A stretch of 64,000 nucleotides of DNA, taken from assembly GCA_011009095.1 (NCBI GenBank), contig VTPC01000907.1:41254-105253 (forward strand), read 5' to 3'. The notes under the pieces were generated by a model. The model was not told where the DNA came from, did not search any database, and was given only the letters and a program-made list of their open reading frames with translations. A program made the translations under genes and the position numbers. Numbering within the stretch: position 1 is the first letter of the stretch; each line of letters begins with the position of its first letter. Below, piece by piece: positions 49,849 to 60,639 of this stretch. The stretch comes from Ignelater luminosus (lineage: Eukaryota; Arthropoda; Insecta; Coleoptera; Elateridae).

Positions 49849-50018
49849 GTAGAGTGGTTTCCAAATCTCGTGGCACGCGACCTTTGATGTGCAGAAGACG
49901 AATTTTAGCCGGGCGGCCCTACATGCATGATTTTTACAATTTTTTTTCTCTCTTTCTTGTGCAGTAAGCTCCGCCTTTTGCGCATTTCGCGTGCCACGAG
50001 ATTTGGAAACCACTCTAC
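49849..50018. mobile_element. 170-bp MITE with perfect 32-bp terminal inverted repeats
   Basis: Left arm 49849-49880 begins GTAGAGTGGTTTCCAAATCT and ends GGCACGCGA; right arm 49987-50018 is its exact reverse complement with no mismatch in 32 bases. The loop is 106 bp. No clear target duplication. The perfect arms suggest a young insertion or selection for a hairpin. Confidence 0.8.
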
Positions 50019-51051
50019 CTAAATACCTTTCTGCATCGATGTGTAACAACGCCAAAAAGTTAGGATTCACCTCTTCTTTTCCTGTCAGTGGCTCTTGTAC
50101 TACCTTTAATTAGTCATTTCTAAACCAAACAGCAAGCTTTATTGAGATTTGTCGAATAACGTTCTAGTTCCGTATTCCATTGTTTTCCCTGTTCCATGAG
50201 TAACTCGATTTTTACAAACATTAATAGTGAAATCCTTCACCAAAGAATAGCGATTATCTCCAAAATCATGCAAGGTAAATATAGCAACCCTTATATCATT
50301 GAATTTGGCTTGAAAATCCCTATCGAAATATGGAGTCGTATACGGGGTGTTCCATTTAAAAAATTCGATATGGTGGCCGTACGAAAAAACAATTGAAGAT
50401 TTGTTTTTAATTCCCTTTGCAAAACATGACAAAAAATACATACTTTAAGCTCTCTAAATTTCGTTTCTTTATTTCTTCTCGTTTTTTGCAGGGGCAGCGT
50501 GTTTCCATACTTATTGTTACACTATCAACTTTAAATTTTCTAACTGGACTTGCTTTGCATTACTATTAATACCTAACGACACTTTCAATCTCTATTTATT
50601 TTAAAAGATTAAGATAACTAAGATACCTATGGAATAAGTGAGCATGTAATGCTCATTGCCTACCTATATAGCATCCAAACAACAGATAAATCCTTTATTT
50701 TCATCTTTACTATGGCTCTACTATGGCTAGAGAGATAGCAAGATATGTATTTATTTCGAGTAACTTGTTATTTTCAATAAAGTATAGCTGTTTTGACTTA
50801 ATTTATTCATGCTGCACATACTTCAATTAACGGAGCACATTTTTAAAACAAAATATATATTCCAGAATCCAACCAAAGATGATTAATTTTTAAAATTAAC
50901 AAACAGGGTCGTTTCATTAAATTGCTAATTTCATCAGTGATGAAGTTAAAAAACTCAACCAATTAAATTGCATTCAAAACATAAATTACTACATGAAGAT
51001 AAACACAATTACAATACAAGAAATAAAGTCAAGATAGTTTTATGCAAATAT
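50019..51051. other. Non-coding stretch
   Basis: Contains an isolated ACGGGGTGTTCCATTTAAA motif at 50342, like the ends of several insect transposons. No gene recognised. Confidence 0.35.
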
Positions 51052-51052
51052 A

Positions 51053-52480
51053 CAGTTGCTCAAAGTGAAACTTGGACGCTGTTATGAAAATGTATAATTA
51101 TTAATAAATTAAAAAATAATATTACAATAAATTGAAATAAAGTAGATACTCTATTAAATGGCAGTTTACTGTATACATTTAATAAAAGAAAAATCAATAA
51201 ATTCAAAAAATAAAGCAAAAAAATAATTAATTCTAAATTAAATACAAACTTAATATCAAAATAAAACTCGGACAATCGCAGAAATTATAATTAAAACTTA
51301 TATAACAATCAATTATTTTAAAATCAATACCTTGTGGGAAGGCCTTTACTCTTTTTGACACTTTCTAATCTTTTGGGCATTGATCTAACTATTTTCTCAC
51401 ATAAGGCAGGAGGTATCTTTTTCCATTCTTCCAGAATTACTCTTTTTAGGTCTGTTCTTGAAGAAATAGTGTGTTTCCGCACCTGTGTTTTCAAATAGCT
51501 CCGTAGATTTTCTATAGCAATAATATCAGGAGACTGTGGAGGTGTTTCCAAGACATGCAGGCAATTATAAAGCAACCAAGACCGTTATGTTTTGGATCGT
51601 TGTCCCGATAAAAATAAAAATCATCACTGATTCCTAATTTTTGTACGCTTTCGTGAAGATTCTTTTTTAAAATTGCTAAATACACGTCCTTATTCATTAT
51701 TCCATCAATTATTTGTAATTTTCCAGGACCAGCAGCTGACATGCAGCCCCATACCATTACCGATCCTCCACCGTGTTTGACGGTCGGCTTTAAATTCTGC
51801 CGCCGCAACTCTTCATTTGTTTTCCTCCAGATGTAGGTGCTACTGTCAGACCCAAAAATATTAATTTTACTTTCATCAGTGAATAACACCCGATTCCAAA
51901 AGAAAAAATCTTTATTTGAGTGCTCCTTAGCAAACTTCAATCTTTTAATTCTATTTTACTAATGTATGGCTGTTTTCGGACAACTCGTCCATTAAATTGA
52001 TGTTTCCTTAAAATAATCCTTATAGTTTTGGGGTGTGCTTTTTTACCAAGATATTTTTCTACTTCGACCGCCAGTTTGGGAGCACTCAATTTCGGATTTT
52101 TCGTTATTTGGCTTATGATCCATCTTTCGCCCGCTTCATTAAATATTTTTCACGCACTCTTTTTTGGTTTATTTGCTATAATATTAAATTTCGTAAACCG
52201 GCTTATGATATCACGAACTGTAGAATGACTACGATCAACTATTTCTCCAATTTCCCTAACTGTTTTACCCTTATTGTGATGCTTCAGAACCAATTCTCTT
52301 AGTTAGATAGACGTTTGACCACGTTGTCTTCCCATTTTTGTAAAACTACACTAATATAGACGGTTTGTAGTAGAAACCAAATTTGAACTAAAATTTTCAC
52401 ATTATCGAAAATGTGCCGTGCACGCCGGCTAGATAAGACAAGCTATCGAAACCGTCCGAGTTTCATTTTGATGTTAAATT
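51053..52480. mobile_element. Tc1-type transposon (degenerate)
   Basis: About 1.43 kb around a Tc1 transposase pseudogene. Inverted ends: left TCAAAGTGAAACTTGGACG (51060-51078) and right CGTCCGAGTTTCATTTTGA (52453-52471), 17 of 19 complementary. The outermost bases are diverged, so exact termini and the TA duplication cannot be fixed. Confidence 0.75.
51324..52335 (-). pseudogene. Tc1-family transposase (broken)
   Basis: Starts at ATG 52335 (MGRQRGQTSI). Helix-turn-helix LKHHNKGKTVREIGEIVDRS then TVRDIISRF, second HTH segment PKLSAPKLAVEVEKYLGKKA then NGRVVRKQPYISK. The catalytic part is open at 51940-51512: NRVLFTDESKINIFG (first Asp), GGSVMVWGCMSA, and DNDPKHNG (second Asp). After a frameshift, 51575-51324 reads PPQSPDI…IENLRSYL (Glu of DD34E) to the end. 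Stops near the N-terminus and one frameshift inactivate it. Full length is about 337 codons, as usual for Tc1. Confidence 0.85.
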
Positions 52481-53461
52481 TGCTATCATTTCTTTGATAT
52501 TCTATAATGATTATGACTAAAGAAAATTAATTTTGTTATTTTCACAAAAATCTAATGCTGGCCCCTTTATTGATCCATAAGTATGATAATTTTATTTCTA
52601 GGCAAAATCTTTGTTGTAATTTTTAGAGAAAATCTATTTATATTTAATTGTCCGACTTTCACGTTGAGCAACTGTATTTGCACTTCAAATCAATGTGGTC
52701 TTTTTTGTAGTGGTGTTAGTTTTAATTGTCTTCCTAATAACATAACAAATTTTGCTGCATATACCGTTAAAATACTTGAATCTAAACTAGAGAATTTACT
52801 GGTACAAAAATCTTTTTACAATTTAATTGAATTTTATGAATGTAGTAATTCAACTTAAAGTTGTTGTGAAGAGAATATAGGAGAAGATGGTGGGAAAAAT
52901 GTAATTTTGAAAAATGGTATAAATACACAATTATCAGTTATTAGCTCAAAAACAAAAATTAATTTTTTCGAAAATGTCAGCAGAACTTAATCTTAAATAG
53001 GAAAAAGGTATATTTCTCATTCTTTTACATTCATTAAGTACTGAGAATACTGGCAACATTACTTGTAGGGGCATTATCGTCAGCTGATAAATTACATAAA
53101 CAATTGAACATTTTTAGGTTAAAATAAACATTTGACACTTCAGGTTACATAACATTTTAGGTTAGAGTTAGAGGTTAATATTGTCTTTATCAAAGGCAAA
53201 TTAATGTATTGGAATGCAACAGAAAATATGAATTATTTTGTGTTTCTTCTTAAATAATATACTACACAATGAAATGGAAATGTATTTTGAAAATCCTCCA
53301 GTCCTTATTTATCATCAAAAAATGTGTTTATTGATTATATTACCTTAATTATATTCAAAAGTCACACCTAGACTCGGTTACTAGGGTTGTAAACATTCAC
53401 ATAATATGACACAGAAAAGAAAGACAATTTATGGTTATCAGATCTTCCATTGTTAGTAAAA
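52481..53461. other. Non-coding stretch
   Basis: No gene recognised; the 91-codon ORF at 52583-52858 lacks any recognisable motif. Confidence 0.35.
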
Positions 53462-53510
53462 ATGTGGTTTACATCGCTCTGCCTTGTGCCTTGTGCCTTG
53501 TATGATATAG
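53462..53510 (+). other. Alternative candidate first exon for the galactosyltransferase
   Basis: ATG at 53462 opens 16 codons (MWFTSLCLVPCALYDI) plus one base before donor ATAG|GTAATTGC. The phase fits the acceptor at 54090. The segment is hydrophobic but short for a membrane anchor and lacks a basic tail, so it is the weaker candidate compared with 27494-27590. It includes a small CCTTGTG direct repeat. Confidence 0.25.
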
Positions 53511-54089
53511 GTAATTGCTTTTAATAAAAGAAATATTTATTTTAATTTCTCTTTTTTTATTCTCTTTGCATCTGACTCATCCGGTCATTAATTTGTAAAT
53601 TAGTTTTTACTAAATTGATGCAATTTGATTTTGTTACTTTAGTTCTAATCTTCACTATTAAGCAAATAAAAAAATGTAATTCAACCAACATTACTGGTAT
53701 TTTTTTAATGTAATTTAGTTTTTATTTGTATTTACTAATTTAAACATTTTAAAACATTCTGATACATATCTTATTTAACTAGAACATCTATAAATCAATA
53801 CAAACTGGTTTACACCAGATTTAATTGAAAAAGGTTTCCATTTTTTTTAAATAGCTTTTAATTGATATTCGATTTAATAGTAGGTATTCTCAAAGATGTT
53901 TCAATAAATTATCAAATTAAATATTTATAGGATTAAATATTCATTTTTAAAGTACTACCTGTACCTTAGTTGTATGTTACTTACTGGCATTATTTCACGG
54001 CAGACAACAATAGCCTTTGTTTCGTTACTTATAAACTAAAGCATATTTTAATAAGTTTGTTTTTATCTATTCTTTTTTCTTTTAATCAG

Positions 54090-55228
54090 GCATCATAGGA
54101 TGGGAAGCGAGTATTTCAAGAAATACAAGCGAATATGTTTTTCCAAACACTACAAGTATATTGATAAAACCAGATGATCTATGTGAATCTCCTACTTTTT
54201 TAATGGTAATTGTATGTTCAGCACCATATAATTTTGAAGCACGTAAAGCTATAAGAAAAAGTTGGGGCCTTGAAAGAAATATTTCCGATAATGCAATTAG
54301 GGTATATTTTTTATTGGGTAAACCCGTGCTTTCATCGTTGCAGGTTTGTTAATACTAAAATTAAGGAAATCTGCCTAAGTATAAATTTGTCATTTTTATT
54401 TCTAGGTGGACATTGATGGAGAAAGTGAAGAATATAAAGATATTATACAAGAGAATTTTATAGATACATATAATAATTTAACTCTTAAGTCATTAATGTT
54501 ATTGAAACTAGTCAAAAATGAATGTAGAAATACTGTTAGTTTTGTCATGAAGACTGATGATGATATGTATGTGAATTTAGAGATGCTGGTTAAAACTTTG
54601 CTTGCAAAAAATGCAACTCATCGAATACTTCTTGGAAGTTTAATATGCCGTGCCAAACCTATCAGGGATATTTATGATAAATGGTGAAATTCAATGTCTA
54701 ACTTTTTTTATTTGAAATAAAAGTTTTGATTTTTGTGTTGTAGGTATGCGCCGAAGTATATGTATGGAGCCAAGATGTATCCTAATTATCTGTCAGGGAC
54801 AGGATATGTAATGTCAGCTGATGTTGCTGAAACATTATTTCAAACAGCTTTACATACGCCTTTATTACATTTAGAAGATGTTTATTTGACAGGTAATAAC
54901 AATATTTAAAATTAATAATTGATAGTTAATAGTTTAATGATATTTGCAATTTACAGGAATCTGCGCAAGAACTGCAGGTATTAGGCCAATTAATAGTAAA
55001 AATTTTAATTTTAAGAAAATAAAATTTGATCCTTGTATATATCAAACTTTAATTACCTCACATCGTAATACACCTTTAGAATTACGTGATTTATATTTTC
55101 GAGTTCATCATTTAGATTTAAAAGAAATGTGTAGAGTACAAAAAGAAGCTCAGGCACGCATTAGTACTACTACTACAAGATATAGCAGAAAAATAACAAC
55201 AAGGAAAGCTTTAAATACATGTTATTAA
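54090..55228 (+). CDS. Beta-1,3-galactosyltransferase (GT31), catalytic exons 2-5
   Basis: A Golgi-lumen glycosyltransferase that transfers a UDP-sugar (typically galactose) in beta-1,3 linkage. Exons: 54090-54343, 54406-54683, 54744-54892 and 54957-55228, separated by 60-64-bp introns with GT-AG ends. The 5' acceptor TTTTCTTTTAATCAG|GC is strong. GT31 motifs in order: FLMVIVCSAPYNFEARKAIR followed by SWG (motif 1), RVYFLLG, the metal-binding DDD in MKTDDDMYVN (about residues 168-170 of the full protein), YLSGTGYVMSADVAE, and EDVYLTG (about 254-260). The end RDLYFRVHHLDLKEM leads to a Lys/Arg/Thr-rich tail and TAA at 55226-55228. With exon 1 the protein is 349 aa, normal for the family. No stop or frameshift interrupts it. 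The acceptor sugar cannot be told from the sequence. Confidence 0.93.
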
Positions 55229-58055
55229 TTTTCTCTTTTCTTGTATGTAATGAATTTTGATTCTTCGTCTCTTGTAATAAAACTTTTGACATCAAATTGA
55301 ACAGGTATGATATTTGAAAAAAGCCTATGGGATGAAATATAAGATTGTAAATTGTGATAAATAATATTTTGAAAGGAATGTTAATTATACAGAGTGACCA
55401 AAAAGAAAGTATATCGCAGTTGACTTTGAAATAAAGAACATATATAGCTGTCAAATCTTGTGGTTACTTCAGAATACTTGAAACACTCACCATTTTTAAA
55501 TTATCTATTACAGAAATGTGCTTCTAATAAATAAATGTTTAAACCAATTTAATAAAATATTTGACAAGACTTTATTTATGCTCTACATTTTTTATTCTGA
55601 AGGTGACTACGATATGCTTTCCATTTTGTATTTTGAAGTACTTATTCAAATTTTCATTGTTTTGATAATATAAAATATTATAAGTTCCGAATTGAATAGT
55701 TTATTTGAAAATATTTAGAGAAATTTGTTATGGCCAAATATAAAGGGTAGAAGCACATTATTATTATAGAATGTACAAACAGTTGAATGCAAGAAATTAT
55801 TTCACTTATCATGAGCCATGTAATATGAAATTAACTTACATTAGTATTCTTTAATGAAATGATCAATATCATCTTGTTCTTTTCTATTTTGGTTGGTCAC
55901 GTATTCAGAATCTTTTAATTATAAGACTGATTATCAGCACTTTATATTTTTAAAAATTATGTAAATGAAGTTTTCTTTTTGTTTTAAGACGACTGAGTAT
56001 AATCTCCTTTTGTTTATGTAACTATTTCCTTACTGGGCAGTCAATCAAGGATTGCACCGGCACTTATGGGACTCCACTGTCTGGTTAATATGCAACTTAT
56101 GCAAAACCATGTGAACTAAAATTAATGCCATGACATGTTAGTTACCTACCCTTGATTTTGGAGTTGTAACGAGCACATGTAACATGATAATAATGTGTTC
56201 CTACCTTTAAAGTCACCTTTAGATTTAAACACAGCGAACCTATTGAATGTGATTATTATTTTTATTTATTTTCAGTTTGTCAATGTTACTCATAAAGTAG
56301 CAGTTGAGGCTTTTAAACAATTTCAAATTAACAATCAAATAATGGATTGTAATTTTTTAACTTCTAATCGAAATATACAAAAAAAAATATAATGTTAGGA
56401 TTAAAAAAATCTGCCTAATAAGGAAACATTTTGCTTTTCACAATGGTTAAACATTCTTTAAGTCTAGTGATCCTCGCTACAGAAACCAGAAGTTTTTGTT
56501 ACAATAATGCATTGCAACTAGCAATGTGCAACAGAACTATATATCGGGTGCTGAATCGGCAGACGCAACATAGGAAATCCCATGCTAATTTTGAATTGTT
56601 TAGATATTGGCTCCCCTAATTATTTTAGCACTAAACTTTATTTAGGTTTTTTTGAAGGGCATTGCAAGATGATATACACTGAGCAATTTCAGCATTTCAT
56701 GATAACTCAATTAGAAGATATTTAAAGAAATGTGCATGTATGTGCATACTACAGCAGCAGCGTCGAATATCAATAACTTTATTGTTGTTAACTTATTCAC
56801 AATTAAATGCTAACAAACCAGAATTACTTCAGTACAATAAAATGGTATTTAATCAAATATCAAATAGTTGATTGTGAAACTTTACAGGTCTGTTTGATGT
56901 TGCTGCTGAACTATACGCATAACATGTATTATGCACACACCTTTCTTCATCTCAGTGTAGGTACATACACCCTACAGCTCTTCTTAATATGCCTCTTTTC
57001 TACTATGATAGCACATTTGTATTTACTGCTTGTGACATAAAGTTATAAAACAAAAAGAACCCAAAATTTCCAAGTTGTTTTATCAATTAATCTACTGCAG
57101 AGACTGCTGACCAAGTGGCCTAAGTTTGATTCACAGCCAGAACTTATACTAGATTTTTATGTTCAGTTTTTCTTCAGATGACTTACTATCAAAATGTATT
57201 TTGTCCAGGAATTTCCCTAAATAGAAGTGTTTGGGGTCTACATTAACTGTAGGATGTCCTTATACTCATATCAACCAAACATGAATAACATGCGTATAAG
57301 AAGGGAACTAACAATGTCCTCATAGAAAAAGATGAGAAGTTTCAGCATGGACTAAGGTTTGGCAGTAATGATGAATCGAAGAATTTGATAGCAGGGATCA
57401 CTAAACTTAAAGAATACTAATTTTTGTATACGCTGGTTATAAAAATCTACAAGATATTCATGAAATTGAAAAAAATCTCACTTCTCTCAAATAAGGAATA
57501 TTTTGTTGCTTTCATTAAAATTTCAAAATATAGTTTGACATAAGTCATCAGAGTTTGTTAAAAGTTATGCAGCACCAGAACTAAATTACTATACTATCAG
57601 TTTCAAAATTCAATGTTCTATGATAGTAACCAACTGCTGTAGTTCTTAAGTACTGATGTTTTTCCATATAAAACATATATTTTAGAAACAAAGTAGTTGG
57701 CCAGTGTCTTAGACCATTTTGAAACCAATCAGCACAGAGTGAAGGGAGGGGCTGGAGCAAGCGTGAGATTTGACTTTATATTGAACACTGTTCAATATGA
57801 ATTCAAAAATTTCAAGTTAATAAATAAAAAATGTGCTCTTCAAATTCCGTAATATAATATAGGGGTTGCCATTAAAAAAAATATATCGATGAGTCTATCT
57901 TCTACATGACTTACTCTGTATAAATGTTTTCTGTTTAAAAAAAACGAGCATTTAAAATAAAAATCGACGGATCCAAGCGTTTTTCTTAAAAGTTCGTTTC
58001 TGAATTTTTAAAGAATTTATGCATTACTTTATGAAAGAAAGCACTGTATATTAAA
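55229..58055. other. 3' flank of the galactosyltransferase gene, non-coding
   Basis: No further gene recognised. Contains a transposon-end-like motif TATACAGAGTGACCAAAAAG at 55387. A possible splice acceptor with a short open frame at 56275-56391 lacks recognisable homology. Confidence 0.35.
55276..55281 (+). terminator. Candidate polyadenylation signal of the galactosyltransferase gene
   Basis: AATAAA about 47 bp after the stop codon, the first canonical hexamer downstream and at a normal distance for a short 3' UTR. In AT-rich DNA such a hexamer can occur by chance. Confidence 0.45.
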
Positions 58056-58222
58056 GAGACTAACTCTGCATTCGGTAAGATACATCTGACAGCTATTTTT
58101 ACTCGGGATCGTCTCTTGTTTTTGTCACTCACATAAAAATTCAGATTTGTGTGATAAGAACAAGAGACAATTTCAAGCAAAAACAGTCGTCAGAGGTCCT
58201 TACCAAACGCAGAGTGAGTCTG
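58056..58222. repeat. Long imperfect hairpin (about 80-bp arms)
   Basis: AGACTAACTCTGCATTCGGT at 58057 pairs with ACCAAACGCAGAGTGAGTCT ending at 58221. Pairing continues inward through CATCTGAC/GTCAGAGG and GTCTCTTGTTTTTGTCACTC / GATAAGAACAAGAGAC to a loop of only a few bases near 58140. About 80 percent of positions pair. It looks like a palindromic MITE or a hairpin RNA precursor. Confidence 0.65.
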
Positions 58223-58249
58223 TATTTATGTCAAAACCATATCAACCGT

Positions 58250-58345
58250 CGCTATGGTTACAGATAGTATGTCAATTTAAATAAATGAGGTTAAAAGCAA
58301 ATGTCAAAGTGAAAGAATATCAATTTAAATAAATGAGGTTAAAAT
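58250..58345. repeat. Short direct repeats with AAATAAATGAGGTTAAAA
   Basis: AATAAATGAGGTTAAAA occurs at about 58280 and 58329, and again (TAAATGAGGTTAAAA) at 58931 beyond the hAT insertion. GGTTACAGAT occurs at 58257 and 58362, and TTACAGAT at 58914. The order shows a duplicated unit later split by the element at 58372-58913. Confidence 0.65.
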
Positions 58346-58371
58346 GAAAACCCATCTCTATGGTTACAGAT

Positions 58372-58913
58372 CAGTGGCGTGGCGTGGTGTGAGGTTCTCA
58401 CTACTGTAATCATCAGATGTCTAGATGTACAAAATTGTAAATACTTATATTTGATATGATGACACTACTAAAAATTAAAAATTAAAAATGCTCCTTCCGC
58501 AAATTATATGTATACATGTGTACGCACTACACACCTATTCTGTTATTCAATGCAGTGCAAAACAGACCAAAAATGGTTACACGGCCAATGAGAATTTAGA
58601 TCAATGCACATATGCCACTGTATACAGATTTGAGCACCAACGTAAACAGTGTAAATTAGTGATTACGCGGGGTTAAGTCCATACCTGTAAGCATGTGCTG
58701 TCTGCAGTGTGCAAATTTAAATGATTTGCAGCTCCTTGGGCGTTAATTAAATGTTACAAAATCTTTTGGCTTTTATATAAATATAGTAAAGTATAGTTTT
58801 CCATAATATTAAAATTAAAATATTATTTTTCCTTAATAATTAAAAAAAAGCATATTCTTTTTTTCTCAACTGTAATTGCCGATTACAACGTTTACATGAA
58901 CGCTTCGCCACTG
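58372..58913. mobile_element. hAT-type MITE with 8-bp target duplication
   Basis: Left end CAGTGGCGTGGCG, right end inverted CAGTGGCGAAGCG, 542 bp apart. TTACAGAT lies immediately outside both ends (58364-58371 and 58914-58921), an exact 8-bp target duplication as made by hAT transposases. Interior AT-rich and non-coding. Confidence 0.88.
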
Positions 58914-58921
58914 TTACAGAT

Positions 58922-60538
58922 AGCATTACATAAATGAGGTTAAAATTAATGAAAATGAAAACATAAAATAAAATGAAGGTGATTCATCACGGGTGGGCCT
59001 CTTGTGTATTTGAAATTTATTGTGTACAACCTTGAACATAACCTATAAAAGTCACTTGTAAATTATTTGTTTCACAAATGACCCCACACTCTGATTGCTT
59101 TTAGGCTGGACCAACCATATTTTTAAATTTTAATTGAAATTAATAAAAGTTCTTAATTTGTGAGAAAATTCATAAGCTTGCCTTGATAAACTAAGGCTTA
59201 CTACTTTATTTCAGTAGAATATTTGTTCAGAATGAGTTTTTAATATTGGAATTAGCTTGAGTTTGTACTTTACAATATTCCATATTATGAAAATAGTCTT
59301 TTCTTTAAAACAAACTTAATATTTATTTCAAATTCAAATATAAGGGAGCAAAACTCCTTGATAATAATTTTATAGACAATCATTTTCACTCGAGTGGAAA
59401 TATTTTGAATTTGAAAGCATTAAAAATTGACCATGCAGATTTTTTAAATACTAGTTGCCGATTAACTATACATAAGACTTGTTTAGTAAGACTTGAAATT
59501 TGAACAAAACTATTGTAAAGACTTCGTAATACTTTTAATTATTGTTTGCCTCGCAAATATTTTATTTATTATAATAATCAAGTTTGTTATTTGTGATTTT
59601 AATTTAGAATCTATGTAATAATTACTTTTTTTAAACAAATTTTTGAACCGACACAATTATAAGTAAACTAACTAGTCATTGAGAACTAGAATAAAGTAAT
59701 TTGCGCTTTTTTTAGTTAATTCTAAAAATTACTAGTAATATACTGCAAAACAAAGCTTTTTAAAAGATTTATAAATTCCAACATAAAAAATTAAAACAAA
59801 ATTAAATTAGAATCTTTTTTAAAAAATTTCACAGATCTCTTTATTATTTTTATTAAAAATATTTTTAATGCATCTTCGTACAGGGCTTTAGGAAAACATA
59901 TCAAAATTAAACTTACAATCAACAATAATAATATCTAAGAATACTTTGTGAAATTGCAGTTACCAGAATTATTTTGTTTACTGTGTTGGTAACTATTTAT
60001 GTGAAGGATGTTTAATATGTAGAGAAACTAAATAACTTTCTTGAATAGTAAAATTACAACGAATAATGACGAAAGAAAACGACTTTTAACTGAAATCAAG
60101 TGTGCTTTCATGTTTATTTTTTATCATACTTCAAATGCAGTTTCTCTTCTACTTATTAGACATCCTTTATTTATAGCATTGATCAAATTAGCTTAAATTT
60201 AAAAATTATTTTATTTTATACTTACAGTTATTTTCATATTTTACCCACTGTTTCTGTGATGATAAAACGACATTTTACCAACGCTTCTGTCATTCTGTAT
60301 TACCATGTTAACATTACATTTGCTTATTGTTGTAACTATAGTTACCCTGTTTAATGATAGTCACAGTTGACTATTGCAAAATTAATTGTTTACGGTCGTT
60401 ACTTAAGTTAATTATTATGTAGAGTTTTAAAATTATGTTTAAAATAATTGAAAAAAAATTTTAGAAATATTTACCGAATGTAATTATTAATTGAGTATCT
60501 ATTACAATAGTCGTACATAAAATATTGTATGCATCTCT
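58922..60538. other. Non-coding AT-rich stretch
   Basis: Nothing recognised. Confidence 0.4.
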
Positions 60539-60539
60539 G

Positions 60540-60635
60540 GTGTAAAATATTTAAAGCCCTCAGTGGTTGTGACCTTTGGCATTGCCTCGGCTCACAAACT
60601 CCAAGCTCAGGCTCTAAATATGTATTTTACGCCCT
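60540..60635. repeat. Palindromic repeat of about 95 bp
   Basis: GTGTAAAATATTTAAAGCCC at 60540 is complementary, with a small bulge, to GGCTCTAAATATGTATTTTA near 60610-60630. The inner part GGTTGTGACC…GGC pairs with GCC…GGCTCACAAAC around an ATTG loop. It resembles short palindromic MITEs. Confidence 0.5.
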
Positions 60636-60639
60636 TAAT

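Larger units (their letters stand above)
27591..54089 (+). other. Putative 26.5-kb intron 1 of the galactosyltransferase gene
   Basis: If exon 1 at 27494 is correct, this whole interval is intronic. It is filled with transposon debris in both orientations, an assembly gap and AT-rich sequence, with no host exon recognised inside. The downstream introns of the gene are only about 60 bp, so this intron would be exceptional in size, largely through transposon accumulation. Confidence 0.5.

Noticed and set aside
49693-50070. 125-codon minus-strand ORF
   Set aside because: It spans the 170-bp MITE with perfect inverted repeats and has no recognisable domain.
55173-55454. 93-codon hydrophobic minus-strand ORF
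   Set aside because: It is antisense to the last galactosyltransferase exon and its 3' UTR; AT-rich antisense frames commonly look hydrophobic.
56275-56391. Possible terminal exon after TTTTCAG at 56274
   Set aside because: The 39-codon frame has no recognisable homology and no upstream donor partner could be identified.
57090-57145. tRNA- or SINE-like phrase (GGCCTAAGTTTGATTCACAG)
   Set aside because: It does not form a cloverleaf, has no proper A box at the right distance and no terminator.
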